Positions 30,745 through 42,434 of a stretch of 64,000 nt of DNA are shown here, in pieces. The notes below the pieces were generated by a model. It was not told where the DNA came from. It searched no databases and was given only the letters and a program-made list of their open reading frames with translations. Positions within the stretch are counted from its first letter, which is position 1, and every line of letters starts with the position of its first letter. Position numbers and translations under genes: made by a program. Source of the stretch: Collybia mongolica (lineage: Eukaryota > Basidiomycota > Agaricomycetes > Agaricales > Clitocybaceae); NCBI GenBank assembly GCA_013420905.1, contig JAAXNY010000008.1:558001-622000 (forward strand). Direction: 5' to 3'.

Positions 30745-31247
30745 TTCATCTACCAGAAATAGTTAGACAAGAATTGGCAGAAGCCAAGATGTTTGTTTCA
30801 AAAATACAAGGGCCCTAAACACCCAATGTCCATTTGCTCCGCGTGGAGCACGGGTGGCCACTAGTACTAGTGGGAATCTGGGGATTGAGAATGAAGCCGA
30901 GGTAATACCGTAACTACCACTGGCATTTGTCCGGATGCTCTACGCGAATGTCACATGTGCGTGACTGGCGTGACACAATCCACGCTCGTTGACATTGTTC
31001 GAGGTCGTCCACAGCTGACCAGTGTCAAAGCTCAGAACAACGCATTGCTTTTCAAGTGCCGGTGCCGGGGAGTTCCTGCCTATAAAAGGCTCCAATTCCT
31101 ACGATCATGTCGTATACCCCGACCTCCGACTCGTCCCACTCCCACCACTCGCATCTATATTGGTCAGGCTCGTCTACTTCTTCAAGGGAGTCAGGTTGGC
31201 ACACGTTGATTACCTACCCCACCTTTATCATTAATTAGTTCACAGAT
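30745..31247. other. Upstream region of the FunK1 gene
   Basis: Mostly unassigned. A short frame at 30955-31209 has no recognisable domain. The TATAAAAGG box at 31081-31089 is the only clear signal. Confidence 0.45.
31081..31089 (+). promoter_or_regulatory. TATA box upstream of FunK1
   Basis: TATAAAAGG lies 159 bp before the start codon at 31248, a plausible distance for a fungal core promoter. Pyrimidine-rich sequence (about 31140-31180) between the two could hold the RNA start. Confidence 0.45.
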
Positions 31248-33551
31248 ATGTCGAGTTCCACGCCCAGTAAACGTGGGGTGACGGGCGTCACAAAACATAC
31301 TTTAGATAACGTGAACCCCCATTTGAAAGAGGACGTCAACAACAAGCTCTTTTCGGGCGCTTCCGTTGAAAGTTTTGTCCAACGTGTTTGGGGAATTGAC
31401 CCGGAAGTTATAGCATCCATCAAAGCCCATTTCGGCAAAGACTCAAATCCCCTCGATAAAGACTCTTTCAATACCTACCAGTCACTGTGCAAAGACTCGT
31501 CGAACGAGAAACACCTCTACAAGCCATTTCAGCAGATGTTGGAGTCTTTGACATGCTCGGTCCGAGACAGTTTCAAGTTAGGCGAAAGTCCTTTTGTCTA
31601 CTGGAATGCCCTAGGCCAATATGTTATGAAGAACCTTTTTGTTAAGCGCAAACCAGACATGCTCACCATCCACAAGGAATCCGTTAAACCAACGTGGATA
31701 ATAACCCTACTAAGCATCGAATTCGTGAAGAAGCGGCAGGGAGCCAATAGTAACGAGGGCTTGATGGGCCAAATCCCAGAAGGTGAAATAGTAGATACTT
31801 CAACGTTGATGGTGGCGTCGGGATCGGAGAACCTCGCCGTCAAGTCGAAGAAGAAGGTACCCGCCAAAGGACGCAGGACACGTTCTCTAACATCCGGTGT
31901 TTCGCAAGTGACATCACGCTCGTCTAGTCCCGCTCTCGTCCTCGATGTTGGGCATTCAACCTTTGAAGAGGGCGAAAGGCCGGCGTCGACTCGGAGATTC
32001 AGCCCACACGTCGCTACAGCCTCAAATGAAAATCACTCCTCTACTCCATACCATTCTATCTCATCTAGTACGACCAGTCAGAAGCGCAAACGCTCAGAAG
32101 ATGGTTTGGATCCACTCGCCAAACGCCTCAGACCATCGGTGATCACAAATGATCAACTTCAGCTCGCCACGTATGCTCTAGAATGCATGGATGTATCCAC
32201 ACGCCATTATACGACGGGCATCTTCATCGACAAGTTCAAGGTTTCGTTGTGGTATTATGACCGCGCATGCATTATCCGGACAGTTGATTTCGACTTCAAA
32301 GAGACACCAGAGCTCCTGGCACTTGTCGCTTTCGCTATTAGCACCTGTGACAGTCGCCGCGCAGGATTTGATCCACACTTACGAGCGAATCCTACGAATA
32401 TATCGCCCTCCCTTGATCAACCCGTTTCAACGGTTATCGGCGCGCACCTGAAATTTCCCCAGGTGACATTCCAGATCGACGGTATCTTATATCAGTATCG
32501 CGGCCTCATTGGTCGTGGAACAATGGTCTACGACGGCACCCTACTCTTCGACGATGGTCATTCAATTAAGAATCAGGCCATGAAAGTGAGCTGGCCTGTA
32601 GTTGTTCGCCCGTTGGAGGCATCAACGATTATGAAACTGCGCGCAGTCATTCCCGACTGGAAGGACCACCTTCCAGAGATCAAATTTTGCACAACCCTCA
32701 CCTCGAAGGAATTGAACCTTCCACGTATCGAACTTATAAAGGGTCTGACAAATTGTGGGGAACTCGAGGACAGGCAACTCCACGTCCTAGCGATGAAGAA
32801 ATACGAAAAGCTTTGGAAAGTTGGTAGCGTCTCTAATTTTAAGAACGCTTTCGTTGATTGTTTAGAGTGTAAGTGAAGACCTTTCAGCTCCTGGTCTCAC
32901 TGAATAATCACTTCTTCAGGTCACTATCATGCCCATACCACGGGAAAAGTCCTGCATCGTGACCTGAGCGAAAACAACTTGATGTTCGACCAAGATGGCG
33001 ACGTGGTAAAAGGAATACTCAATGACTGGGATATGGCCTCGTTACTGGACGACGCTGGGGAGGTCCCAATTTCAACAGCACGTCACCGCACAGGAACAAT
33101 TCCTTTCATGGCAATGGATCTCCTCCGCCCAAGTCCTCCAACTCATCTCTACCGCCATGACCTCGAGTCATTCTTTTACATCCTGGTCTGGGCTGCCATG
33201 AACTACGATCTCGGGAAGGGAGAACGTTGCAGTATCCAGAAAGATATTGCAGATTGGGACGGCAACCTCAAACGTTCGGGCGAAAGCAAAAATTCTTTCA
33301 TCACGGACATTGATGTGTCAACGACAATGCTTGCCCAGGTCAGACCAGAGTTTGAGGAGCTTGCGAAGGAATGGATAGAGCCCTTGCTGGACCTGTTTTG
33401 GCTTGGTCGAGTAGCGCAAAGGCGTGCAAAGAAGGCTCCGACACAGTCCTACGATAATGCCACATATGGAGGGCATGTAACTTTTCACAGTTTCATGAAA
33501 GCTCTTGGCCGCACTCCTCGCCATCCCCCGGAAAGACAAGCCATAGTATAA
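31248..33551 (+). CDS. FunK1-type protein kinase, two exons, 750 residues
   Basis: A member of the FunK1 kinase family, which is expanded in mushroom-forming fungi and has poorly known substrates. Exons are 31248-32868 and 32920-33551; the 51-bp intron starts GTAAGT and ends CAG, and joining keeps the frame. The N-terminal ~220 residues precede a low-complexity Ser-rich region and a short KRKRSED basic stretch. The glycine loop GRGTMVYDG begins near residue 422, and the ATP-binding lysine is K446 (AMKVSW). The catalytic loop is H553-R554-D555-LSENN, and the metal-binding motif is D576-W-D instead of DFG. The start is the first ATG of the long frame, 159 bp after a TATA box. Its 3' half was duplicated twice in the window (39055-39852 and 56315-57115). 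Confidence 0.9.
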
Positions 33552-33849
33552 CGAGCTCGCTCTGCTCTCTTTTGCTATGTTTGGGAATGATAATAATAAT
33601 TGTTGGGTGCTGCTCTTTATTCTGGAACCTACATAGTTCTTCACACTTATACCTGAAGGAGATGTTTCAAAGAATAAGTACTCGACGTCAACACGATTAT
33701 CTTGTACAGAAGCGATCGGGATTGAGGATTAGTGATTCGTAACGTTGGGAGGGCAGCACGTGTCACGTGCCAACGGGCGTCGGCATCGATGCCTGAGGTT
33801 AATCCTTTTTTCAATCTCACTCCTCTGAGTGAGAAACGATACTTTAACA

Positions 33850-34284
33850 AATGTCTGCACTAATCAAACCTAATCTATTAAAGGGGAGGTCAGGAATATC
33901 TAATCCACGTCCCCCCCAGAATACCCCCTTTTCGCTTGCAACTGACAGGACGTCGGCGTACGATGTGATCTCGAAGAACGTGTGTAGCATCCCTCGCGGG
34001 CTGGCTTCCATATTCATGTATGTTAGACGATCGCTCGTCAGATGAATTCAGGGTATACCCGATAAAGGGAAACTCTTCATCCAATTGTCACTCTTTTGGT
34101 GCGAGAAACCGCAACACATCATTCACAATCACTTTGTCATGGCGGATGTCGATAAGATGCACGAAGAAATGCACCAATACAAGGAGCAGTTGGCAGGTTG
34201 AACGATGCTTTGTGAACAAGGCGGAAGTCGTCCCGCTTGACGCGATCGTTAGAGGGTATCCATCAGGTTTGGCCGATCTTTGAT
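33850..34284 (-). pseudogene. Uncharacterised gene fragment next to FunK1
   Basis: A minus-strand frame (34084-33890) has SSDERSSNIHE and matches a better preserved version at 57749-57402. I do not recognise the family. It is included in the DNA duplicated with FunK1, so three versions exist here (also about 40100-40742, partly replaced). Breaks in the frame suggest a pseudogene. Confidence 0.35.
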
Positions 34285-36606
34285 GATTTGGTGAAGAAAC
34301 TAAACTTAGTATTCTTCAGGGGTCGGCGTGGGCCGACAAAAAATCCGGAACAGTTCACACCGAAATGCCCTTCCTCCCAGGCCTTGTCGAATCCCAAAAA
34401 CTCCCTAAGCCCATCATTACTCCGTTGACCAAAGAAGGGCAATCATGACGAGAACACCTCCCCTGAGAAAGGCCAAAGCGTACCCTCGATACATCAAGAT
34501 ATGGGCTCACTCTCCGCCCTACAGCGGCCAAAAATATCAGCCAAAGACTCTATGACCAGGTTGTAGACGCCACCGCGTTGAAGCTATACACCACAGCCAC
34601 AGACTACGCCAGGGGCGTCATCCCCCCCTGACACCAAATTCGATTTGGGCTCATCACTTCCTCCACAGGAAGAATGAACTGACTCCTGGCTCCCCTCGGT
34701 ACTGATCCGTGGATGCTTATGCACCTGGTGGGCCTCAGCCAAGCTTCAACAAACAATATGTACGTGACTGGTTGGTGAGCACTGGTTTCCGGAAGAGTCT
34801 AGAGAGTGGCCCGGAGGGTCATGCGGGAAAAGGATGGGAGCAATGGAATGATAAATAGATTAAGCCGAACCCCAGCAGCTAGGAAACACATGGGATTGAC
34901 CATGTAGGTGTTACACAACGACGATTGAACCGGTGACGCCGATGCACTTGCGTCGGCTGTAGCGCAGAATTGATATGTAGTGTTGGCACGGACACACTTC
35001 AGTATGTCCAAACGGTATATTTTGTGGTTGGCTTGAAAATGCAAGCTAGCAGCATCTAACCGTTCGCCTTGCAACCTCGATCCCAAGCCGTCCCAGTACC
35101 TGTCAATACGTGGCCGGGCAATCATTAATCAAGTTCGGTATATTTCACATAGGGGACACCCTGTCAACGGCATGTAGCATGTCCCCGGTTGAGAATACTT
35201 GTCCTCGTGGGGTGCATCGTGATCACCAGATGTCATATGTACTAATATACTATTATTTACTTCGCGCCTCATGAGCGGGTGCACATGGACTACATGGGAC
35301 CTATTTCTTTCCGAATATAACGTGTTCCCCTCATTCCTCTGAGTGTTCAACCTGTGAGCCGCAATTTCTGTTTGCGATCCGAAAACAAGCAGAAGACGAT
35401 GCAAGCAGGTGATCGTATATCACTCTGACAACTCGGCCCATCCCCAGTATAAGGACTTTAAATTACTCATTGAATTCGAGCCCCAGAAACCTAAACAAAG
35501 GACTGTTCCTCTCTTTGTGTTCAGGGTTTTCGTCACTAAACCATTTCCATTCGATGTTGTTCCATTCGCCGTCACACGATCGCCGGAGGGAAATCCTTCC
35601 ACAGTCCCCAACTAAACGGGATACTGTATGTTGTCGCCAGCACCGACGACAAGCGCTCATGGACCTGATCACCATAGTTTAACGTAGCGTTGATAAAATT
35701 TCAGGGAGCAATCAAATCCCGGCTCATGTCGCAGGGAAGAATTTTCTTGGATACTACCGCTATTCGCAGAAAGTAGAGACAATCGCGTCTGGTAAATAGA
35801 ATAGGCAGGGCAATTCATATACCGTTTTACGGAATATTTCATAGGTCGGCCATCACAAAGCTTATATGAAGCACTCGGGACCGCTGCTTAAATCTCGCTC
35901 AATGAAATGCTACGAGATAGGAGCACATCTCATCGTACGCACGCTCTGCGATTAGCCGAAGAGTGGAGGCTAGTATTCCCTGTAGGATTTTGCCGCCTGC
36001 TGGCGTGCCACAGGGTGTCTCAACATGACTTTCTGTGTTAATAAGGCTTACTTGGATTGGATTCGTCGGTGGATAGGGAGCAGATATTTGCATCCCACGT
36101 TTTGATTAAGATATCAACGCTTTCTTTCCACGACAAAATTTTAATTGTGTCCCAACTTGCAGGCGTCCTATAGTTCGCAGGGCGACTAATGCAACTAGAA
36201 TTAATAGGGCTACTACATGACTGGGTAACAAGGTTGTCGAGCTACGTTAAAGCTTTCTTTCTATTCAGGGGGAGTATTTTATAGTACGGTCCATAAATTA
36301 GGTGTACAGGTAATGAAACGGTGTTCGAAGGGAGGTCACGTCATATATAGGTAAATACAACTGTATAGTCCAACATGCCTGGAGGCCGCGACATGTTAAT
36401 TAAATTTAAATTAAGAAAGGACAGTGGTATACGAACTCAACGTCAGAAAATACATACAACATCTTTGAGCTGCACGTTCGGCGGATACCTGTCTACAAAA
36501 GATTTTCTGGCCTTCTATTGAAACAACAACAGGTCATGTAAGGACACATACTGTGCAGAGACAAACGGTGAGGAGGGGTCAGATCAAAAGGACCAATAGT
36601 CACTCA
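34285..36606. other. 2.3-kb stretch without a recognised gene
   Basis: Several short frames exist on both strands, none with a domain I can name. The 80-bp repeat shared with 28424-28500 lies at 35753-35832. No terminal repeats or target duplications were found. Confidence 0.45.
35753..35832 (+). repeat. 80-bp dispersed repeat, copy 2
   Basis: Same block as 28424-28500. Three of the differences are C/T or G/A changes, two of them at CpG sites. Confidence 0.75.
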
Positions 36607-38137
36607 CTACAGCCAATAACCGTTCAAGTATTGATTATTCTCGAAGGCGTGGTCACATTGAGCAGGCGCAGTGAAGCCTAATTCCCTCCACTGGACAAAG
36701 TCAAGTGGGGGGTCCCCACCACCGGTGGTAATTGCCTCGGGATAAACGAGGCCTTGGTCATACCAAGCGTAGATATTCCAGTGAGCGAACTGAGCTGCGA
36801 GAAGCGTGTTCGCCGTGTCGTTCAGCAGGACAGGTCGTGGAGCGCGGAGCGGTACCCCGGGACCTAAGCCTGGGGCGCCAGTAACGGGGAGGGAAATAAT
36901 TTCGGACGAATAATTATGCGATGCTTGTAACTCGGTCGACGTCAGGCTTTTCAAAGTGTACGCGACAGTAAATGAAATGGTGTCTTCGGGCAGGCCCCCG
37001 TTCTCCTGGAGAAAGTGTGGGATTCTCATGATTTCCTACGTTACAGTGCACTGTGATAGGTCTACAGCCATTTATCAGCATTTAAATATGTTACGCATGC
37101 AGATCCACATACCGATTGCCTTGCACAACTTCTGCCAAAAGCCCGGTATTATGCTTGAGCCGTAGACATACCGAATATTTCCCTGGGCCCCAGAACTTGG
37201 TGCTGAAATCGGAGAAAGGCATGTGGCCTCGGAGTACACCTGATCCTCGTTAACGAAGACATAGAAGCATGAACGATAGTCGGCGGACAGGGGCAGCAGA
37301 GTGGAGAACAAGATGTATGGAATAGCCTGACTAGTATGTCCAAGTGTCTCAACGCGTAGATTGCGGGGGAAGGAGGGCGGAGGGTAGAACTGCTGACAGG
37401 GTGGCCAGATAGGTCAACGATATGTGTACTGACAGGACGACAATTCGAAGGAGATGAGACGAACTCGATATGCACGGTCGGCACGGAAGCACTGATTTGT
37501 ACTGGAAAATAGTCCGAGACTGGACCGGCAAGGTTAAAAGAAACTAGATCCGGGGTATGATGGACACTGTCGGGGAAAACACGCGTTAAGAGGAGAAGTC
37601 GCGAGGGAAGCTGAGGAAGACGGTGGGGGGTCGTCGGATAGGTCAAGATCACACACGGACATATTTTCGTCTTCAGGTTTAGGAAAATCCCGGCGGGACA
37701 ACAGGTTCAAGACTAAAGACGACATTTAGAATTAGAACTAAGGCAAGTTTGATTAGAGACATACCGTCCTCCTCTCGACAAGTGTCGCGAAGCTGTTGGA
37801 GGCGGCTTCCGACCTGTTTTGGCGTTCTCACCTTCCCCGTAACTTTGAATAGATGGTCTGATATGAACCTGTTGCGCTTCGGAACTCGTCGCAACAACCT
37901 AGGATCACCAGTGGAAGTTGGGCGATACTTGCTAAGGGCTACAAAGAATAAGATTAGTGGCGTGAAACATTGGAGGTGGTACATACCTTCGAAAAGCACA
38001 GTTTCGATATGAGGGGGCCACACGGCTTCCTTCTTGTCCTTCTGTGTCTTCCAAGTCTTTCTCCCCGTCTTAGCTACGAAGCCTTGAGTCGCACGTCCGT
38101 GACGGGAAGGGGGTATGTTACATCCAAGATCGCCCAC
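36607..38137 (-). CDS. TEA/ATTS-domain transcription factor gene
   Basis: The TEA domain binds DNA and is shared by AbaA, TEC1 and TEAD factors. On the minus strand exon a (about 38137-37987) ends VWPPHIETVLFE, a 48-bp intron (37986-37939) follows, and exon b (37938-37765) gives ALSKYRPT then FISDHLFKVTGKVRTPKQV and SRLQQLRDTC, the recognition-helix region. A second intron (37764-37713) leads to exon c with an acidic, Pro/Ser-rich linker. Further frames at 37550-37340, 37311-37110 (ADYRSCFYVFV) and 37029-36607 read like the beta-rich C-terminal part of fungal TEA factors. The joins after exon c do not keep one frame as I read them, so the gene is either wrongly modelled or frameshifted. The N-terminal start is uncertain. 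A decayed copy lies at 51605-52120. Confidence 0.7.
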
Positions 38138-38139
38138 GA

Positions 38140-39054
38140 CCTTTCCTGGGGATCACCCATGGCAAAGGAAAAGGGATGATAGATCGAAGCAGCTACAATT
38201 GCCAGTGAGTAGACAGCTTCAACATGACATTATAAATATACCTTCAAGACCTATTCCGTTTTCAAATCCAAAGAAAGTAATATCATGTATTCGGCAAGCC
38301 GTTGAGGGCGGCGGCTTCCAAAGTGACCTTACCCTTTTTAATCTCAAGGGGTTCATAAATGTTGAAAAAATGGCTTGCAAACAAGGGTTGTGGCATGAGA
38401 TCCTGGCCAGAAGTGGGAAAGTGTGGAAAAAGCTGAAATGGACCAGAAGCTGGCGAAGTGGAAACCACCCTCAGCCTTGGGAGTTTACATAATACAGCCA
38501 TCGACGTCGGGTGCAACTGGAGCGCTTCCGCCGATGTTCGGCTACTCGCACCAACACTCCCTACAGCGAGAGGACACTGTCTCCTTTTGCCCTGACTATA
38601 TCTACCATCTAATGTCTGAAATATACACTACACCTATCTGTACTATTAATTTTTGAAGCTACTAACGCCCTTGGATTTTGTTCAACTTAATTTACGATGC
38701 ATTTGAAATTTGCACTTGGAGTTTGAGGTTACCCTTGGGATGACTTGAACTCAGAGAGAGTCCGAGGTCGGAGACACACCAATTTCTGTGTTCTCTGAAC
38801 CTACAAAAAATCAATGTTTGAGAAAAAATACTGTTATGGTTTTTTGAATTAAGATACTCTGTCATCAAATTAAAAAGTAGATCATACATAGCCTCAGGCA
38901 AATTCTTCTATAAATATTGCAGAAGACGCTCACCGTGAGGAACGGGGGTCGTCTGGCGGCGGCCGGGTGTGCCGTACCGGTTTGACACCGAAGTGCAATT
39001 GTTTCCTTGTTGAATTCATATTAATGATCGTCTTAGACCAATAGTCTCTCCACT
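38140..39054. other. Non-coding middle part of the duplication
   Basis: It holds the likely promoter side of the TEA gene and unassigned DNA. Short frames at 38115-38492 and 38283-38516 show no known domain, and the matching part of copy 2 has gained insertions, so they are probably not conserved genes. Confidence 0.5.
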
Positions 39055-39852
39055 CGACAAATTGTGGGGAACTCCCGGACAGGCAACTCCACATCCTAGC
39101 GATGAAGAAATATAAGAAGCTTTGGGAAGTCGGTAGCATCTCTGATTTCAAGAACGTTTTTGTTGATTGTTTAGAGTGTAAGTGGAGACCCTTCAAACTC
39201 CCGGTCTCATTGAATGATTGCTTCCTCAGGTCACTATCATGCTCACACTACGGGAATAGTCCTGCATCATGACCTGAGCGAAAACAGCTTGATGTTCGAC
39301 CAAGAAGACGATGTGATAAGAGGTATCCTCAACGACTGGGATATGGCCTCGTTACTGGATGACGCTAGGGAGGTCCCAATTTCAACAGCGCGTCACCGCA
39401 CAGGAACAATTCCGTTCATGGCAACTGATCTCCTCCGCCCAAATCCTCCAACTCATCTCTACCGCCACAACCTCGAGTCATTCTTATACGTCCTGGTCTG
39501 GGCTGCCATGAACTACGATCTCGGGAAGGGAGAACGTTGCAGTATCCAGAAAGATATCGCATATTGGGATAACGACCCCACACTTTCGGGCCAAAGCAAG
39601 GATTCCTTCATCATGAACAGCATAATGTCAACGAGAATGCTTGCTCAGGTCAGACCAGAGTTTGAGGAGCTTGCGAAGGAATGGATATGGCCCTTGAGAC
39701 GCCTGTTTTGGCTTGGTCGAGTAGCGCAAGAGGAGGCTCCGACACAGTCCTACGATAATGCCACATATGGAGGGCATGTAACTTTTCACAGTTTCATGAA
39801 AGCTCTTGGCCGCACTCCTCGCCATCCCCCAAAAAGACAAGCCATAGTATAA
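39055..39852 (+). pseudogene. FunK1 fragment, copy 2 (C-terminal half)
   Basis: It begins abruptly at the codon region of 32750 in the parent gene and keeps the intron (39178-39229, GTAAGT to CAG) and the last exon to 39852. The ATP-binding lobe is absent. The catalytic triplet HRD has become HHD through a CG-to-CA change, and SENN is SENS, so it could not act as a kinase even if expressed. The frame is otherwise open, and the DWD motif and the C-terminal tail are intact. Confidence 0.88.
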
Positions 39853-40249
39853 CGAGCTCGCTCTGCTCTTTTTGCTATATTTGAGAATGATAATAATAAT
39901 TGTTGTGTGCTGCTCGTTATTCTGGAACCTACATAGTTCTTGACACTTGTACCTGAAGGAGATGTTCCAAAGAGTAAGTACTCGACGTCAACACGATTAC
40001 TTTGTACAGTAGCGATCCGGATTGAGGATTGGTGAGGCGCAATGTTAAGCGGGCAACACGTATCACGTATCAACGGGCGTCGGCGCCTATTCCTAGAATC
40101 AACACCAATCTTCCAAAGGGAAGGTCAGGAATATCTAATCCATGTCCTCCTCGGAACACCTCCTTTTCACTCGCAGCTGACAAGATATTGGCATACAATG
40201 TCATCTTGATTGCATGTAACATATCTTGTGGGCTGGCATCACTGCCAAC

Positions 40250-40426
40250 ATTTATGACAATTTATTCATACTTGCTTAACCACTACACCCAAATACAAAA
40301 GGAGGAAGGGGTCTGGCCCCCAATCAGCCACTGTCCCTGCACAGAGCACACCTCTCTGCCTGCATGTAGCTGGGTCAAACCCACATGTGCTTAATATTAT
40401 TATATGAACCAAAAAAAAAAAAAAAA
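40250..40426 (+). mobile_element. Short poly(A)-tailed insertion
   Basis: About 175 bp absent from the other copies of the duplication ends in 'tgaacc' plus 16 A. The LINE fragment at 50660-51475 ends in the same 'tgaacc' plus poly(A), suggesting that the same enzyme copied both. It replaced 57500-57610-like sequence, and no clean target duplication is visible. Confidence 0.5.
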
Positions 40427-40742
40427 TACATCATTCTCAATCACTCTGTCATGGCAGATGCTGGTGTATTTGAGAAAGAAAGTTATTTGCATCAGCATCC
40501 TGGCTTGGCTTCCATGTCTTTGTCCCAGTAAAAAAACAGAGGTTGCCAGCTGACTTTTTGCACCCAAAATGTAGGTACACTGTTGGCTTTTCTAGCACTG
40601 TCCTCAAGTAGTCCTACACTTGTATGGTGCAAGTCCTATGATATTGATTTCTGAGATCTGTAGGCAGGGTGTTGAGCAACATCCCCCTGTTGTCCAACAA
40701 CAACATTCACTTGACATCAGCCCCTCCATCACACATGATACC

Positions 40743-40998
40743 CAGTCAGAAGTCTGGTATTTGAAATTGATTACAATTAATTACCTTCCACAATAACATA
40801 TTTCAATTGACACCCTACTCAATAGCATACCCCAGCAGATAGAACACAATTTTCTTTGATTACTACATGTTGAGGTCAGGCAAACTGCTTATAATTGACC
40901 ATAACATTTGCAAAATGACTCTTTTCAGTTGCAATACATTTTGTTTAGTCACAAACAATTACAGTAGATTTTCAGTACAATATGGCAGTAGCTACACA
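40743..40998. other. Unassigned sequence
   Basis: AT-rich DNA between the duplication and the Helitron-like element. Nothing recognised. Confidence 0.4.
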
Positions 40999-41912
40999 TT
41001 ATGAGTCCTTATGTTTACATAAGTAACTTGTTCATCATCCTGGGTTTGCAGGGGAAATTCAGCATACCCAACAAGATCCAGCATTGTTTTTCCCATGGTT
41101 AGTAATTTTGAAGTGTTCTGAGAATTCATTAGAACATGATCAGTAAACATTTTGAAGTACATCAGTAAGACTTTGTAGTTGTGGAAATAATTTTCTAACT
41201 GTGGGAATCAAAATTAGCCAGCATGCAGATTCCAAGCAAAAAAGGCAACTGCTAACATAAGCTGCATTCAATACTATAATTTCGAGTTAATTGGTCTTTT
41301 TGTTGGGATATCTCAAGAATTAATTAATAACTGTCCACTGCATAATTGTGGGGGTGGGCAATGCTTAGTAATTTCACATACTGATGCAAATAGCTGCTGG
41401 TAAATAAACTTAATTGGACTGTAAATAGACTAACAAATTCACTGGAGAGAATGGTTTTGCATTTTCCAGCTTCCAAAATCACTTCAAACACTCAATTCAA
41501 AGACAAACTAACTCAGAATTTTACTCCCAACAAAATGTTAAATACAGATCTTTTGAAATCTTTTTCTTTTGTAGAGAAGTCATGCCAAGCAGGGCTGTTC
41601 TGAGACATTGCTGCAACAGCCAGAAAATCTGGATTTAATAAATTGTAGTCTTGATATGTAGGAACAAGATTAGTCAATGACTCAAGGCCTAAAAATGAGC
41701 CTCTGAGGATATAAAGTTAAAAGACTATTTGCAAGGGTCTACATTGTTTTTGACTTTATAAGATAGTGGTTTGATAAAATATATATCTGTATTCAGAAAC
41801 ATATTCTCCTAGTGTATATGGAAAAGTTTCACTAATGGTATGAGAGGAGGCAGTAAGTATTTGCAAAACACATGCCATGTCCACTCATGTGTGCTGCAGT
41901 GCACATGCACAA

Positions 41913-42387
41913 TGTTACAAATTCCCTATTCACGCGCCCCATCACTTCTTTTCTTACACATTACTGATTATCAGATGCTTATCGACTCTTATCTCTCAAA
42001 GACCCATATATGCATTTCCTTTCTCATGCTTACTCATCTTTTGTCTTATGCTTACTCATTCTCCTTGAAGCTTACTCATTCTTCTTATCTATAACAAATA
42101 GTGTAAACCACGCTTATTGGACCTTTACATATATATAGGGATACTTTAGCTTAGTTAGTTCTTTAGCTTGACCTAGCTGAAATACACCTTATTCATCTAC
42201 TCTGATCTCTTGACATGAACTCAATCCTACTTGCCTTATGAAGGGAGTAGTGTATCTTTGATTCAACAATCTGACTTTAGCCCTATTGAGGGAGTCATTG
42301 GACGTTTGACTTATAGAGTCAACGGTCTATAGTAAACGAACAATAAACCAGATTGATCTAAAGGATAAGGCCTAAACAGCTGTAATA
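41913..42387 (+). repeat. 5' LTR of Gypsy copy 2
   Basis: 475 bp, TGTTAC to GTAATA (decayed CA end). It keeps the TATA run and the AGCTTGACCT motif at 42165-42174; the complementary primer site is at 42390-42399. Confidence 0.93.
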
Positions 42388-42434
42388 AAAGGTCAAGCTG
42401 ATCAGAACCATCAACCTATTAAGGTTCAGATGCA

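Larger units (their letters stand above)
37615..40742. repeat. Segmental duplication, copy 1
   Basis: About 3.1 kb recur at 51502-57890, where later insertions have stretched the copy. It carries most of the TEA gene, a non-coding middle part, a FunK1 3' half and the neighbouring gene fragment. Copy 1 is CpG-depleted only at its right end (after about 40100), copy 2 only at its left end. Confidence 0.88.

Noticed and set aside
40250..40426. tRNA or tRNA-derived SINE
   Set aside because: A TAGTGGTTAAGC-like A-box and a GGGTTTGACCC-like B-box occur on the minus strand, but in the wrong order for a tRNA.
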